From positions 4,774,001-4,838,000 of the forward strand of contig NC_013235.1 of assembly GCF_000024365.1 (NCBI RefSeq): 64,000 bases of DNA. Reading direction: 5' to 3'. The first letter of the stretch is position 1. Every line of letters begins with the position of its first letter. Source of the DNA: Nakamurella multipartita DSM 44233. GTDB lineage: Bacteria > Actinomycetota > Actinomycetes > Mycobacteriales > Nakamurellaceae. Of the stretch, positions 56,373-64,000 are shown in pieces. A program made the translations under genes and the position numbers. The notes under the pieces were generated by a model. That model worked only from the letters and a program-made list of their open reading frames with translations, made no database searches and was not told the DNA's origin.

Positions 56373-57208
56373 GCCTGCGCCTGGGCGAACCGGCCCACCC
56401 GAGCACCTCCCCGGCTCCGGCGGCTCCCGGCACCGTCATCGGCGATCCGGCGTTTGCCGTCGAGGTACTGGGCGTCCACAAGTCTTTCGGTGCGCTGCAC
56501 GTCCTGGATGGGGTCGACCTGCGGGTCCGGCGCGGTGAGGTCACGGTCATCCTCGGTCCGTCCGGGTCCGGCAAGTCCACCCTGCTCCGGGCGATCAACC
56601 ACCTGGAGAAGGTGGACAAGGGTCTGATCCTGGTCGATTCCGAACCGATCGGCTACCGCCGCAAGGGCACCCGGCTGCACGAGCTGAGCGAGCGGGAGAT
56701 CCTGCACCAGCGGGCCAAGGTCGGCTTCGTCTTTCAGAACTTCAACCTGTTCCCCCACCTGACGGTGCTGGAGAACGTGATCGAGGCGCCCCGCAGCGCC
56801 CAGCGCCGCCGGCGGGACGACGTCGTGGCCCAGGCCCGATCGTTGCTGGCCGCGGTCGGCGTCGCCGACAAGGCCGACGCCTACCCACGGCAACTCTCCG
56901 GTGGGCAGCAGCAGCGGGTGGCGATCGCCCGGGCCCTGGCCCTGAACCCCGCGGTCATCCTGTTCGACGAACCCACCTCGGCCCTGGATCCGGAGCTGGT
57001 CGGCGAGGTGCTCGAGGCCATCCGGGCGCTCGCCGGCCAGGGGCGCACGCTGATCATCGTCACCCACGAGATCGGTTTCGCCCGTGAGGTCGCCGACTCG
57101 GTGGTGTTCATGGACGCCGGCGTCATCGTCGAGCACGGCACCCCGTCCCAGGTCCTGGACCATCCCCGCCACGAACGAACCCGCGCCTTCCTGTCCAAGG
57201 TGCTCTGA
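56369..57208 (+). CDS. Amino-acid-type ABC transporter ATP-binding protein
   Basis: 279 residues; starts in the permease stop (ATGA). Walker A GPSGSGKS at 63-70, [57 protein letters not shown] Pro-rich 30-residue N-terminus precedes the domain. Same subclass as the ATPase at 29198, including the [18 protein letters not shown] insertion. Confidence 0.92.
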   Translation: MSLRLGEPAHPSTSPAPAAPGTVIGDPAFAVEVLGVHKSFGALHVLDGVDLRVRRGEVTVILGPSGSGKSTLLRAINHLEKVDKGLILVDSEPIGYRRKGTRLHELSEREILHQRAKVGFVFQNFNLFPHLTVLENVIEAPRSAQRRRRDDVVAQARSLLAAVGVADKADAYPRQLSGGQQQRVAIARALALNPAVILFDEPTSALDPELVGEVLEAIRALAGQGRTLIIVTHEIGFAREVADSVVFMDAGVIVEHGTPSQVLDHPRHERTRAFLSKVL

Positions 57209-57273
57209 CCGACCACGCGCCACCCGACCGGGCTTCCCCCGGCCGGGACCACCATCGAAAGGAACCACCCACC

Positions 57274-58293
57274 ATGTCATCCCGTCTGCGACGCGGCTTC
57301 GTCCTGACTTCGGCGCTGATCGCCGCGGCCCTGGCGGTCAGCGCCTGCGGCGGCTCCACCGGCGACACCGCAAGCACCACGAGCGGTGCCGCCGCGCCCG
57401 CGAGTGCCGGTTCGGTGTCGGCGGCCGCAGCCGACGCGGTCGAGTTCAATCTCGGCCCGGACCAGAACCGGGTCACCACCGCCAAGGTCGATGCGATTGC
57501 GGCCAAGGTTCCGCAGGAGATCCGGGACCGCGGCACCATCAAGGTCACCGGCTCGGCCGGCACCGCGCCGCCGCTACGTTTCTACGCCACCGACGACACC
57601 ACCCTGATCGGTTCCGAGGTCGACTTCGCGTACCTGTTCGCCGACGTGCTCGGGCTGCGGGTGGACCTGTCCGCAGCGGACTGGTCGCAGAACTTCGTCC
57701 GGGTCGATTCGGGTGAGGTGGACGCCTTCATCTCCAACGTGACGGTGACCGAGGAACGCAAGGAGAAGTACGACTTCGCCACCTACCGGCTGGACACCCT
57801 CGCCCTGGAGACCCGGATCGACGATCCCTGGACGGTCACCGACCGCAAGGATCTGGCCGGCAAGGTGATCGCCGTCGGGTCGGGCACCAACCAGGAAAAG
57901 ATCCTGGTCGACTGGAACGAGCAGAACATCGCCGAGGGACTGGCGCCCATCGACATCAAGTACTTCCAGAACTCCACCGACTACTACCTGGCCCTGTCCT
58001 CGGGACGGATCGAGGGCTACTTCGGGCCCAACCCGACCGCGCAGTACCACGCGGCCAGCACCGGCGAGACCAAGGTGATCGGCACCTTCTCGGGGGCCGG
58101 CGAGGCCCTGCAGGGTGAGATCGCGGTGCTGACGCTCAAGGGCAACGGGTTGGCCGAAGCCTTCACCGAGGCGATCAACCACACCATCGAGAACGGGACC
58201 TACCAGCAGGTTCTCGATCGGTGGAATCTGGCCAGCGAGGGCGTCGCCCGCTCCGAGCTCGACCCGCGCGGGTTGCCCAAGCCGACCAGCTGA
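57274..58293 (+). CDS. Amino-acid-type ABC transporter substrate-binding lipoprotein, sulfur-regulated
   Basis: 339 residues. ATG with GAAAGGAA upstream. Lipobox AVSAC near residue 25, then an SBP_bac_3 fold: GTIKVTGSAGTAPPLRFYATDDTTLIGSEVDFAYLFADVLGL, SNVTVTEERKEKYDFATYR, GRIEGYFGPNPTAQYHA. Under SAM-riboswitch control, so the ligand is probably a sulfur-bearing or N-methyl amino compound; unproven. Confidence 0.88.
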   Translation: MSSRLRRGFVLTSALIAAALAVSACGGSTGDTASTTSGAAAPASAGSVSAAAADAVEFNLGPDQNRVTTAKVDAIAAKVPQEIRDRGTIKVTGSAGTAPPLRFYATDDTTLIGSEVDFAYLFADVLGLRVDLSAADWSQNFVRVDSGEVDAFISNVTVTEERKEKYDFATYRLDTLALETRIDDPWTVTDRKDLAGKVIAVGSGTNQEKILVDWNEQNIAEGLAPIDIKYFQNSTDYYLALSSGRIEGYFGPNPTAQYHAASTGETKVIGTFSGAGEALQGEIAVLTLKGNGLAEAFTEAINHTIENGTYQQVLDRWNLASEGVARSELDPRGLPKPTS

Positions 58294-58369
58294 GCCCCCG
58301 ACCCGATCCGCCCGGCCGTCAGCACCAGGTGACCGGCAGTCAGCACCATGTGAAAGGAGGGACGAGAAG

Positions 58370-59512
58370 ATGTCTCGCACTCCCCCTATGAGCGTGGCCG
58401 TCATCGGCGGCGGGGCGATCGGCTCGGCCGCCGCCTGGCAGCTGGCGGCCCGCGGGCATCGGGTCGTGCTGGTCGAACAGTTCGGCCCCGGTCATGTGCG
58501 GGGCGCCTCGCACGGCAGTTCCCGGATCTTTCGCTACTCCTACCCGTCGGCGCTCTACATCGAACTAGCCCGGCGGGCCGGCCGGCTCTGGCGACGTCTG
58601 GAACGTCTGCACGGGCAACGGTTCTACGCCCGGACCGGATCGGTCGACCACGGCAATCCGGCGGCGGTGCAGCGGCTGGCCCGGTCGTTGCACCAGGCCG
58701 GGATCGAGCATTCCGTGCTCACCCCCGGGGAGGCCGAACTGCAGTGGCCCGGCCTGCGCTTCGACGGCATGGTGCTGCACCATCCCGACTCGGGGCGACT
58801 GCACGCCGATCAGGCGGTCGCCGCGCTCCAGCGGTGCGCCCAGGTCGAGGGCGCCGAGATCCGTTTCCACACCTCGGCGACCGGGGTTCGGGTCAGTCCC
58901 TCCGGGGTTCGAGTGCTGTCCGCGTCCGGGTCGATCCGCGTCGACCAGGTCGTCGTCGCGGCGGGCGCCTGGACCTGCGACATCCTGGAATCGCTGCCCA
59001 CGCTGAGCCGGTCCCTGCCGGCGCTGGTGACCACCCAGGAGCAACCGGCGCACTTCGCGCCGCGGCAGACGCCGGTCGGCTGGCCCAGTTTCCTGCACCA
59101 CCCGGGCGGGCAGTACCTGGGCCCGGCCGTGTACGGCCTGGCCGCCCCGGACGGGGTGAAGGTCGGCGAGCACGGCACCGGGCCACGCGTCACCCCGCAG
59201 CACCGCGACTTCCGGCCCGATCCGGACGGTGTGGGGCGGCTGCAGCAGTACGCCCAGCAATGGCTGCCCGGGGTCGATCCGACCCTGGTCGAGGCCACCA
59301 CCTGCCTGTACACGTCCACCCCCGACGGGCACTTCGTCATCGACCGCCGCGGGCCGATCACCGTGGCGGCCGGGTTCTCCGGGCACGGCTTCAAGTTCGC
59401 GCCGGCCATCGGCGAACTGATCGCCGGCCTGGTGGCCGAGCAGGGTCGCTCCCCCACCCTCTTCCGGCTTGGACCTCGTGTATCAGAACCGGTTTCGGCC
59501 GGACGCCGCTGA
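58370..59512 (+). CDS. FAD-dependent amine oxidase of the sarcosine oxidase / N-methyltryptophan oxidase (SolA) type
   Basis: 380 residues. FAD dinucleotide motif VAVIGGGAIGSAAAWQLAARG near 10-30, GASHGSSRIFRYSYP, and TCLYTSTPDGHFVID, whose Cys is at the covalent flavin position in MSOX enzymes. AAAGGAGGG lies upstream of the ATG. It oxidatively demethylates or deaminates an imported secondary amine, releasing H2O2. Substrate by context could be a sulfur-containing amine. Confidence 0.85.
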   Translation: MSRTPPMSVAVIGGGAIGSAAAWQLAARGHRVVLVEQFGPGHVRGASHGSSRIFRYSYPSALYIELARRAGRLWRRLERLHGQRFYARTGSVDHGNPAAVQRLARSLHQAGIEHSVLTPGEAELQWPGLRFDGMVLHHPDSGRLHADQAVAALQRCAQVEGAEIRFHTSATGVRVSPSGVRVLSASGSIRVDQVVVAAGAWTCDILESLPTLSRSLPALVTTQEQPAHFAPRQTPVGWPSFLHHPGGQYLGPAVYGLAAPDGVKVGEHGTGPRVTPQHRDFRPDPDGVGRLQQYAQQWLPGVDPTLVEATTCLYTSTPDGHFVIDRRGPITVAAGFSGHGFKFAPAIGELIAGLVAEQGRSPTLFRLGPRVSEPVSAGRR

Positions 59513-59558
59513 CGTTGCCGATCGCCCCCACCTCGTGACCCGATTCCTGGAGCATTCC

Positions 59559-60782
59559 ATGTCCACCGTTTTGAGCATTTCCGGAAGCCCGCAGCCGGTG
59601 TCGAGCACCCATGCCCTGCTGACCCACGTGAACCGGCGGATCGCCGGGGCCGGCCACACCGTCACCATCCTGCCGGTGCGCACCCTGCCCGCCGCTCCCC
59701 TGCTCGTCGGTGACCTCACCCATCCGGCCATCATCGAGGCGATCGCCGCGGTCCGGGCCGCGGACGCCCTGGTGGTGGCCACCCCGGTGTACCAGTCGGC
59801 CTACTCCGGTCTGCTCAAGGTGTTTCTCGATCTGCTGCCGCAGTTCGCGTTGCGCGGCAAGACCGTGCTGCCACTGGCCACCGGAGGTTCCAGCGCCCAC
59901 GTGCTGGCCGTCGACTACGCGCTGCGCCCGGTCCTGTCGGCGCTGGGGGCCGCCCACGTGACCCCGGGCTGGTTCGTCCCGTCCGCCCATATCCGGGTCT
60001 TCCCCGACGGCGGGGTGCTGCTCGATGCCGCCTCGCTGGCCCCGATCGCCCAGGTGACCGACGAGTTCCTGGCCACGATCGCGACCGCACGCGCCGGTTC
60101 GCTTCCGCTGCGGGTGGACGCGGCCGCCGGGCCTCGGGTCCGTCCGGTCGCCGGCGCCGACGACCTGGCCGTGCACCGGGTGGACCCGAGCGATCCCCGG
60201 CTGCGTCCGCTGCTGACCGACCTGGTCGTGGAGTACGGCACCCGGTACGGACGCGAGTCGGCGAACACCGAGCTCACCGAGGTGGCGGCCAGCGACTTCG
60301 CCGAGCCCGACGGCACCTTCCTGCTGCTGGTGGAGAACGGCGAGACCGTCGCCGGCGGTGCGCTGCGCCGGTACGACCACGACACGGCCGAGGTCAAGCG
60401 GGTGTGGACGGCCCACGGGCACCGGCGGCGTGGGCTGGCCCGCCGCGTGATGGCCGAGCTGGAGGCCGCCGCGCACCAGCTGGGGTACCGGCGGATCCAT
60501 CTGACCACCGGCCCCCGCCAACCGGAGGCCCGCCAGCTGTACCTGGCGACCGGCTACACCCCGCGGTTCGACCTCACCGCCGACCCGGAGTCGATCGGTC
60601 CGCTGCCGTTCGGCAAGGAACTGGTGCCCGGAGCCGGGCTCGCCCCCTGGCCCGCCCCGCGCGCAGCCAGCCCGGTGGCACCCCGGAAGGACCGGCCGCT
60701 CACCCGTCAGCCCGACTACGCGCTGGGGCCTGAGGACCGGCGACAGGTGCATTCGCGGGCCGTGAACGGCATTCCGGCATGA
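59559..60782 (+). CDS. Fusion of SsuE-like NAD(P)H:FMN reductase and GNAT acetyltransferase
   Basis: 407 residues; ATG at 59559 with GGAG upstream. Residues 1-185: flavodoxin-fold FMN reductase of the SsuE/MsuE type (LSISGSPQPVSSTHALLTHV, ADALVVATPVYQSAYSGLLKVFLDLLP, PLATGGSSAHVLAVDYALRPVL). Residues about 200-345: GNAT fold with acetyl-CoA loop RRRGLARRVMAELE and LYLATGYTP. A Pro-rich tail of about 60 residues follows. The reductase half would feed FMNH2 to the monooxygenase at 62796; the acetyltransferase target is unknown. Start of next gene overlaps (ATGA). Confidence 0.87.
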   Translation: MSTVLSISGSPQPVSSTHALLTHVNRRIAGAGHTVTILPVRTLPAAPLLVGDLTHPAIIEAIAAVRAADALVVATPVYQSAYSGLLKVFLDLLPQFALRGKTVLPLATGGSSAHVLAVDYALRPVLSALGAAHVTPGWFVPSAHIRVFPDGGVLLDAASLAPIAQVTDEFLATIATARAGSLPLRVDAAAGPRVRPVAGADDLAVHRVDPSDPRLRPLLTDLVVEYGTRYGRESANTELTEVAASDFAEPDGTFLLLVENGETVAGGALRRYDHDTAEVKRVWTAHGHRRRGLARRVMAELEAAAHQLGYRRIHLTTGPRQPEARQLYLATGYTPRFDLTADPESIGPLPFGKELVPGAGLAPWPAPRAASPVAPRKDRPLTRQPDYALGPEDRRQVHSRAVNGIPA

Positions 60783-62806
60783 CTGCCCCCGCCGGCCGCG
60801 CCAGCGTGGTCTTCGTCGGCGGCGGTCCCCGCACGGTGGGTCTTCTCGAGCGCATCGCCGCCAACGCTCCGGCCCTGTTCCGCGGCCGCCTGGACCTGCA
60901 CGTCGTCGATCCCTTCCCGGCCGGGGGTGGCCGGATCTGGCGCGGCGACCAGTCCGAGCTGCTCTGGATGAATTCCATGGCCCGCGACGTCACGGTGTTC
61001 ACCGACGACTCGGTGACGTGCGCCGGGCCGATCGTGCCGGGTCCGGCCCTGCACGAGTGGATCATCGGGCCGGGCCGCGCCGTGCTCGACGCGGCCGGGC
61101 TGGGTGAACCGGCGCAGCGGTTGCAGCCGGACGACTTTCCGTCCCGGCGCCTGCAGTCGCACTACCTGCGCTGGGCTTTCGAGCGGGCCGTGGCCGCCCT
61201 GCCGGACGGGATCACGCTGGTGGAGCATCGCAGCCGGGCAGTGGCGGTCGAGGGCGGCGAGCACGATCAGCAGGTCCGGCTGGCCGACGGGCAGCAGTTG
61301 CGCGCCGACATTCTGGTGCTGGCGCAGGGATTCCTGGATCGGGACCCGACGCCGGAGGAACGGCGACTGTCGGCCGCCGCCGAACGGCACGACCTGACCT
61401 ACGTGCCACCCGGTTACACCGCCGACCTGGACCTGTCCGCCGTGCGTCCGGGCGAGCCCGTCCTGGTCCGTGGTTTCGGCCTGGCCTTCATCGATCTGAT
61501 GGTGCTGCTGACCCAGGGCCGCGGCGGCCGCTTTGACGATGCGCCGGACGGGACCGGGCCGCTGGTGTACCGGCCCAGCGGCCGGGAGCCGGTCCTGCAC
61601 GTCGGTTCCCGGCGCGGCGTGCCCTACCACGCGAAGATCAGCTACGCGGTGCCCGGATCGATTCCGGTGCCCCCGACCTATCTCACGGTCGAGGCCGTCA
61701 CCGGCGCCGCCGCCGCGGCCGGGTCCGACGGCGGGCCGGTGGACTTCCGGTCGGTGGTCTGGCCGCTGATCGCCAAAGAGCTGACCGCCGCCCACTACCG
61801 GCGACTGGTCCACGCCCACCCTGAGCGCGTGCTCGGCCCCTGGAACGAGTTTCGCGATCTGCTGGACTCGGCCAGCGTGACCGGCGACGCCTTCGCCCGC
61901 GCGGTGGAACAGCTGGTGCCCAAGCGCGAGGACCGCTTCGACCTGCCGATCATCGACCGACCGCTGTCCGGTCATCACTTCGGGTCGTCCGCCGATCTGA
62001 CCGGTACCGTCATCGAGTACGTCCAGAACGATCTGCGGCGGCGGGCCGATCCCGCCTACTCCGCCGACGCGGCCGTCTTCGACGCGCTGTTGACCGTTTA
62101 CGGCGTCCTGAACATCCTGATCACCCGGGGCCTGATCGCCCCCGCCGACCGGATCCGATACGTGGAAGGGGATTTCCACAGCTTCTTCTCCTTCCTGGCC
62201 AGCGGGCCGCCACCGCGGCGACTGGCCGAACTGCTCGCCCTGCACCGGGCCGGCGTGGTCCGATTCGCCGGTCCCGAGCTGCAGGTCGACCTCGAAGGGG
62301 GTCACTTCGTGGGCCGCTCGCCGGCCGTCCCGGGGGCCATCCGGACCCGCGCCCTGATCGACGCCCGATTGCCCCGCCCGGACGTCCGGGCGGCCGCCGA
62401 CCCGTTGATCCGCGGGCTGCTGGCCGACGGCGAACTGGCCGTCGAGGACCTGACCGGCGCCGGAGGTCGCGGTCCGGACGGCGGTCAACTGCTGGCCGAC
62501 GAACTGGCCCGGGCGGTCCGGGCCGACCGGACGGTCCACCCGCGGCGATTCCTGCTCGGCCCTTCGGTCTCCGGGTCGGCCGGATCGGCCGGGTTCTCCC
62601 GACCGGGCTTCAACGGGCCCGGGCTGCGGCAGAACGACGCGGTCGCCCGGCACCTGTTGACCGAGCTGACCCGGCCGACCGTCGCCGGGGGGTCCGCCAG
62701 CCGCCCGCAGCCCCGGCCTCGTGCCTATGGGGCCACGACATCATCTCTGTCCGTTGCGTTCTCGCACGCACCGCATCCTGCAAAGGAGAGTTCTCATGCC
62801 CGTTGA
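60779..62806 (+). CDS. FAD/NAD(P)-binding protein of unknown substrate (pfam13454 type)
   Basis: 675 residues. N-terminal dinucleotide fold SVVFVGGGPRTVGLLERIAAN, then VVDPFPAGGGRIWRGDQSELLWMNSMARDVTVF, RLQSHYLRWAFERAV, and VLVRGFGLAFIDLMVLLTQGRGGRF. These mark the FAD-NAD(P)-binding family seen in actinobacterial sulfur loci. The C-terminal 60 residues are Pro/Ser/Gly-rich. Coupled to the reductase-GNAT gene by ATGA and overlapping the SsuD-like gene by 11 bp, so it is part of the same pathway. Reaction unknown; an N- or S-oxygenase role is possible. Confidence 0.75.
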   Translation: MTAPAGRASVVFVGGGPRTVGLLERIAANAPALFRGRLDLHVVDPFPAGGGRIWRGDQSELLWMNSMARDVTVFTDDSVTCAGPIVPGPALHEWIIGPGRAVLDAAGLGEPAQRLQPDDFPSRRLQSHYLRWAFERAVAALPDGITLVEHRSRAVAVEGGEHDQQVRLADGQQLRADILVLAQGFLDRDPTPEERRLSAAAERHDLTYVPPGYTADLDLSAVRPGEPVLVRGFGLAFIDLMVLLTQGRGGRFDDAPDGTGPLVYRPSGREPVLHVGSRRGVPYHAKISYAVPGSIPVPPTYLTVEAVTGAAAAAGSDGGPVDFRSVVWPLIAKELTAAHYRRLVHAHPERVLGPWNEFRDLLDSASVTGDAFARAVEQLVPKREDRFDLPIIDRPLSGHHFGSSADLTGTVIEYVQNDLRRRADPAYSADAAVFDALLTVYGVLNILITRGLIAPADRIRYVEGDFHSFFSFLASGPPPRRLAELLALHRAGVVRFAGPELQVDLEGGHFVGRSPAVPGAIRTRALIDARLPRPDVRAAADPLIRGLLADGELAVEDLTGAGGRGPDGGQLLADELARAVRADRTVHPRRFLLGPSVSGSAGSAGFSRPGFNGPGLRQNDAVARHLLTELTRPTVAGGSASRPQPRPRAYGATTSSLSVAFSHAPHPAKESSHAR

Positions 62807-63935
62807 GTTCCTGGGAATTGCCGGCACCAACCCGGCCAGCGAGGTCACCGCCCGGCGCGGCGGCATTCTCGACCTGGATTACACCCGCCGGCTGGCCCGC
62901 GCCCACGAGGATCACGGCTGGGATCGGATCCTGTTCGCGTATCACTCGGGCTCGCCCGATCCGGCTCAGGTGGCCGCCTACGTGGCCGGGCACACCGATC
63001 GCCTCACACTCGTGGTGGCCCACCGGCCGAATGTCTCGGCCCCCACCTACGCGGCCAAGACCCTGGCCACCCTGGACCACCTGTCCGGCGGTCGGGCCGA
63101 GGTGCACTTCATCACCGGCGGATCGACCGCGGACCAGGCCGCCGAGGGCGACCACCTGGACAAGGACAGCCGCTACGAGCGCACCCGCGAGTACATCGCG
63201 ATCGTCAAACAGGCCTGGACAGCCACCGATGCCGTCGACTTCGCCGGCCGGCACTACGACATCCGCGGATACCGGCCCGACATCCGGCCGGTCCAGCAGC
63301 CCCGGCCCCGGGTCTCCTTCGGCGGTTCCTCGGCCGCGGCCTACCGGGTCGGCGCCGCCGAGGCCGACGTCTACGCCCTGTGGGGTGAGCCACTGGCCGG
63401 GACCCGCCAGCAGATCGCCTCGATCGAGTCGGCCGCCGCGCAGGCCGGGCGGCCCCGACCGCAGCTGCAGATCGCCTTCCGGCCGATCATCGCGCCCACC
63501 GAGGACCTGGCCTGGGCCAAGGCCGAATCGATCCTGAACCGGATCTCGGCCACCGCGGCCGGGAGCATCGCGCCGACCTTCCGGACCGGAACCCCGGAGA
63601 ACGCCGGCTCCCAGCGCCTGCTCGCGGCCGCGGCGGGCACCGACCGGCACGACCGGGCTCTGTGGACCGCCCCCACCCGGCTCACAGGCGGGGCCGGTAA
63701 CTCCACCGCCCTGGTCGGCACCCCGGAGACGGTGGCCGCCGCCCTGCTGAACTACTACGACCTGGGCATCACCCTGCTGTCCGCCCGCGGCTACGACATC
63801 GCCGACGACGCGATCGATTTCGGTCGCTACGTGATCCCGCTGGTGCGCGCGGAGGTGGCCCGCCGGGATGCGGCCGCCGCCCGGGCCACCGCGACTACCG
63901 ACCTGCGCGCACCGGCCCTGGCCGGAACGCGTTGA
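62796..63935 (+). CDS. LLM-class flavin-dependent monooxygenase (SsuD-like alkanesulfonate monooxygenase)
   Basis: 379 residues; ATG at 62796 with AAGGAG 8 nt upstream. SsuD/NtaA-type TIM barrel: DYTRRLARAHEDHGWDRILFAYHSGSPDPAQVAAYVAGHTDRL, VVAHRPNVSAPTYAAKTLATLDHLSGGRAEVHFITGG, HLDKDSRYERTREYIAIVKQAW, RVSFGGSSAAAYRVGAAEADVYALWGEPL. Uses FMNH2 and O2 to cleave a C-S bond to sulfite and aldehyde. The reductase fusion two genes upstream is the likely partner. A relative of dimethylsulfone and alkanesulfonate monooxygenases is equally possible. Confidence 0.88.
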   Translation: MPVEFLGIAGTNPASEVTARRGGILDLDYTRRLARAHEDHGWDRILFAYHSGSPDPAQVAAYVAGHTDRLTLVVAHRPNVSAPTYAAKTLATLDHLSGGRAEVHFITGGSTADQAAEGDHLDKDSRYERTREYIAIVKQAWTATDAVDFAGRHYDIRGYRPDIRPVQQPRPRVSFGGSSAAAYRVGAAEADVYALWGEPLAGTRQQIASIESAAAQAGRPRPQLQIAFRPIIAPTEDLAWAKAESILNRISATAAGSIAPTFRTGTPENAGSQRLLAAAAGTDRHDRALWTAPTRLTGGAGNSTALVGTPETVAAALLNYYDLGITLLSARGYDIADDAIDFGRYVIPLVRAEVARRDAAAARATATTDLRAPALAGTR

Positions 63936-64000
63936 CGGCGAACCCTCCTCGACAGGAAGAACCGACATGAGCCCGACGTAGCGCCCCTGACCGGCGATTC
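63936..64000. other. Window end downstream of the SsuD-like gene
   Basis: 65 bp. Holds a GGAAG and an ATG followed four codons later by TAG; no gene can be supported before the window ends. Confidence 0.5.

Overview
The window is about 70% G+C throughout, with dense, often overlapping genes (many ATGA/GTGA stop-start overlaps) and frequent GTG starts. A mycothiol gene (mshB), a seven-iron ferredoxin fdxC and an LpqW-like lipoprotein point to a chromosomal segment of a high-GC actinobacterium. The Frankineae/Nakamurella part of the phylum would fit, but the species cannot be named from the sequence alone. No rRNA, tRNA, CRISPR array or phage was seen. One insertion sequence is present.

Left part (1-16.3 kb) is conserved housekeeping. 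It holds the end of a 2-keto-3-deoxygluconate-type kinase with KDPG aldolase, a wax-ester/DGAT acyltransferase, a DJ-1/PfpI protein and a double VOC protein. Next come the shikimate operon aroC-aroK-aroB, a DyP peroxidase and a LOG protein. Three genes of the succinylase lysine/diaminopimelate branch follow (dapE, dapD, and dapC with fdxC), together with a membrane-anchored lysozyme-fold protein, an AbiEi-like protein and a CHAD protein.

Middle part (16.3-39 kb): a minus-strand block carries typA, lpqW, a complete oligopeptide/dipeptide ABC transporter (dppABCDF), mshB, its partner membrane protein, fdxC and dapC. The order typA-lpqW-mshB-fdxC-dapC is that of mycobacteria, here with a peptide importer placed inside it. 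Next are a polar amino-acid ABC transporter, a SRPBCC-NUDIX fusion preceded by a clear TPP riboswitch, a GT87-type membrane mannosyltransferase, a PASTA-like protein, an ArsR-regulated MFS exporter with twin operators, and a large TPR protein.

Right part (39-64 kb) is a sulfur-acquisition region. Three separate transcription units share one layout: a sigma70-like promoter, a SAM-IV-type riboswitch, then a tiny ORF encoding an 'RRHVD...C' leader peptide. They drive (i) a PLP aminotransferase, (ii) a sulfonate-type ABC importer plus an FAD-linked hydroxyacid oxidase, and (iii) an amino-acid-type ABC importer, a sarcosine-oxidase-like flavoenzyme, an SsuE-like FMN reductase fused to a GNAT acetyltransferase, an FAD/NAD(P) protein and an SsuD-like monooxygenase. 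The metQ-metN-metI methionine importer, a glutamate-cysteine-ligase-like gene and flavin or quinone oxidoreductases sit between them. An IS1182-type element has inserted exactly at the stop codon of the ligase gene, and the permease gene of unit (iii) carries a frameshift.

Together units (ii) and (iii) look able to import organosulfur compounds, oxidise them with FMNH2-dependent enzymes and release sulfite or amines. Expression would be gated by SAM at the RNA level and probably by cysteine supply through the leader peptides.
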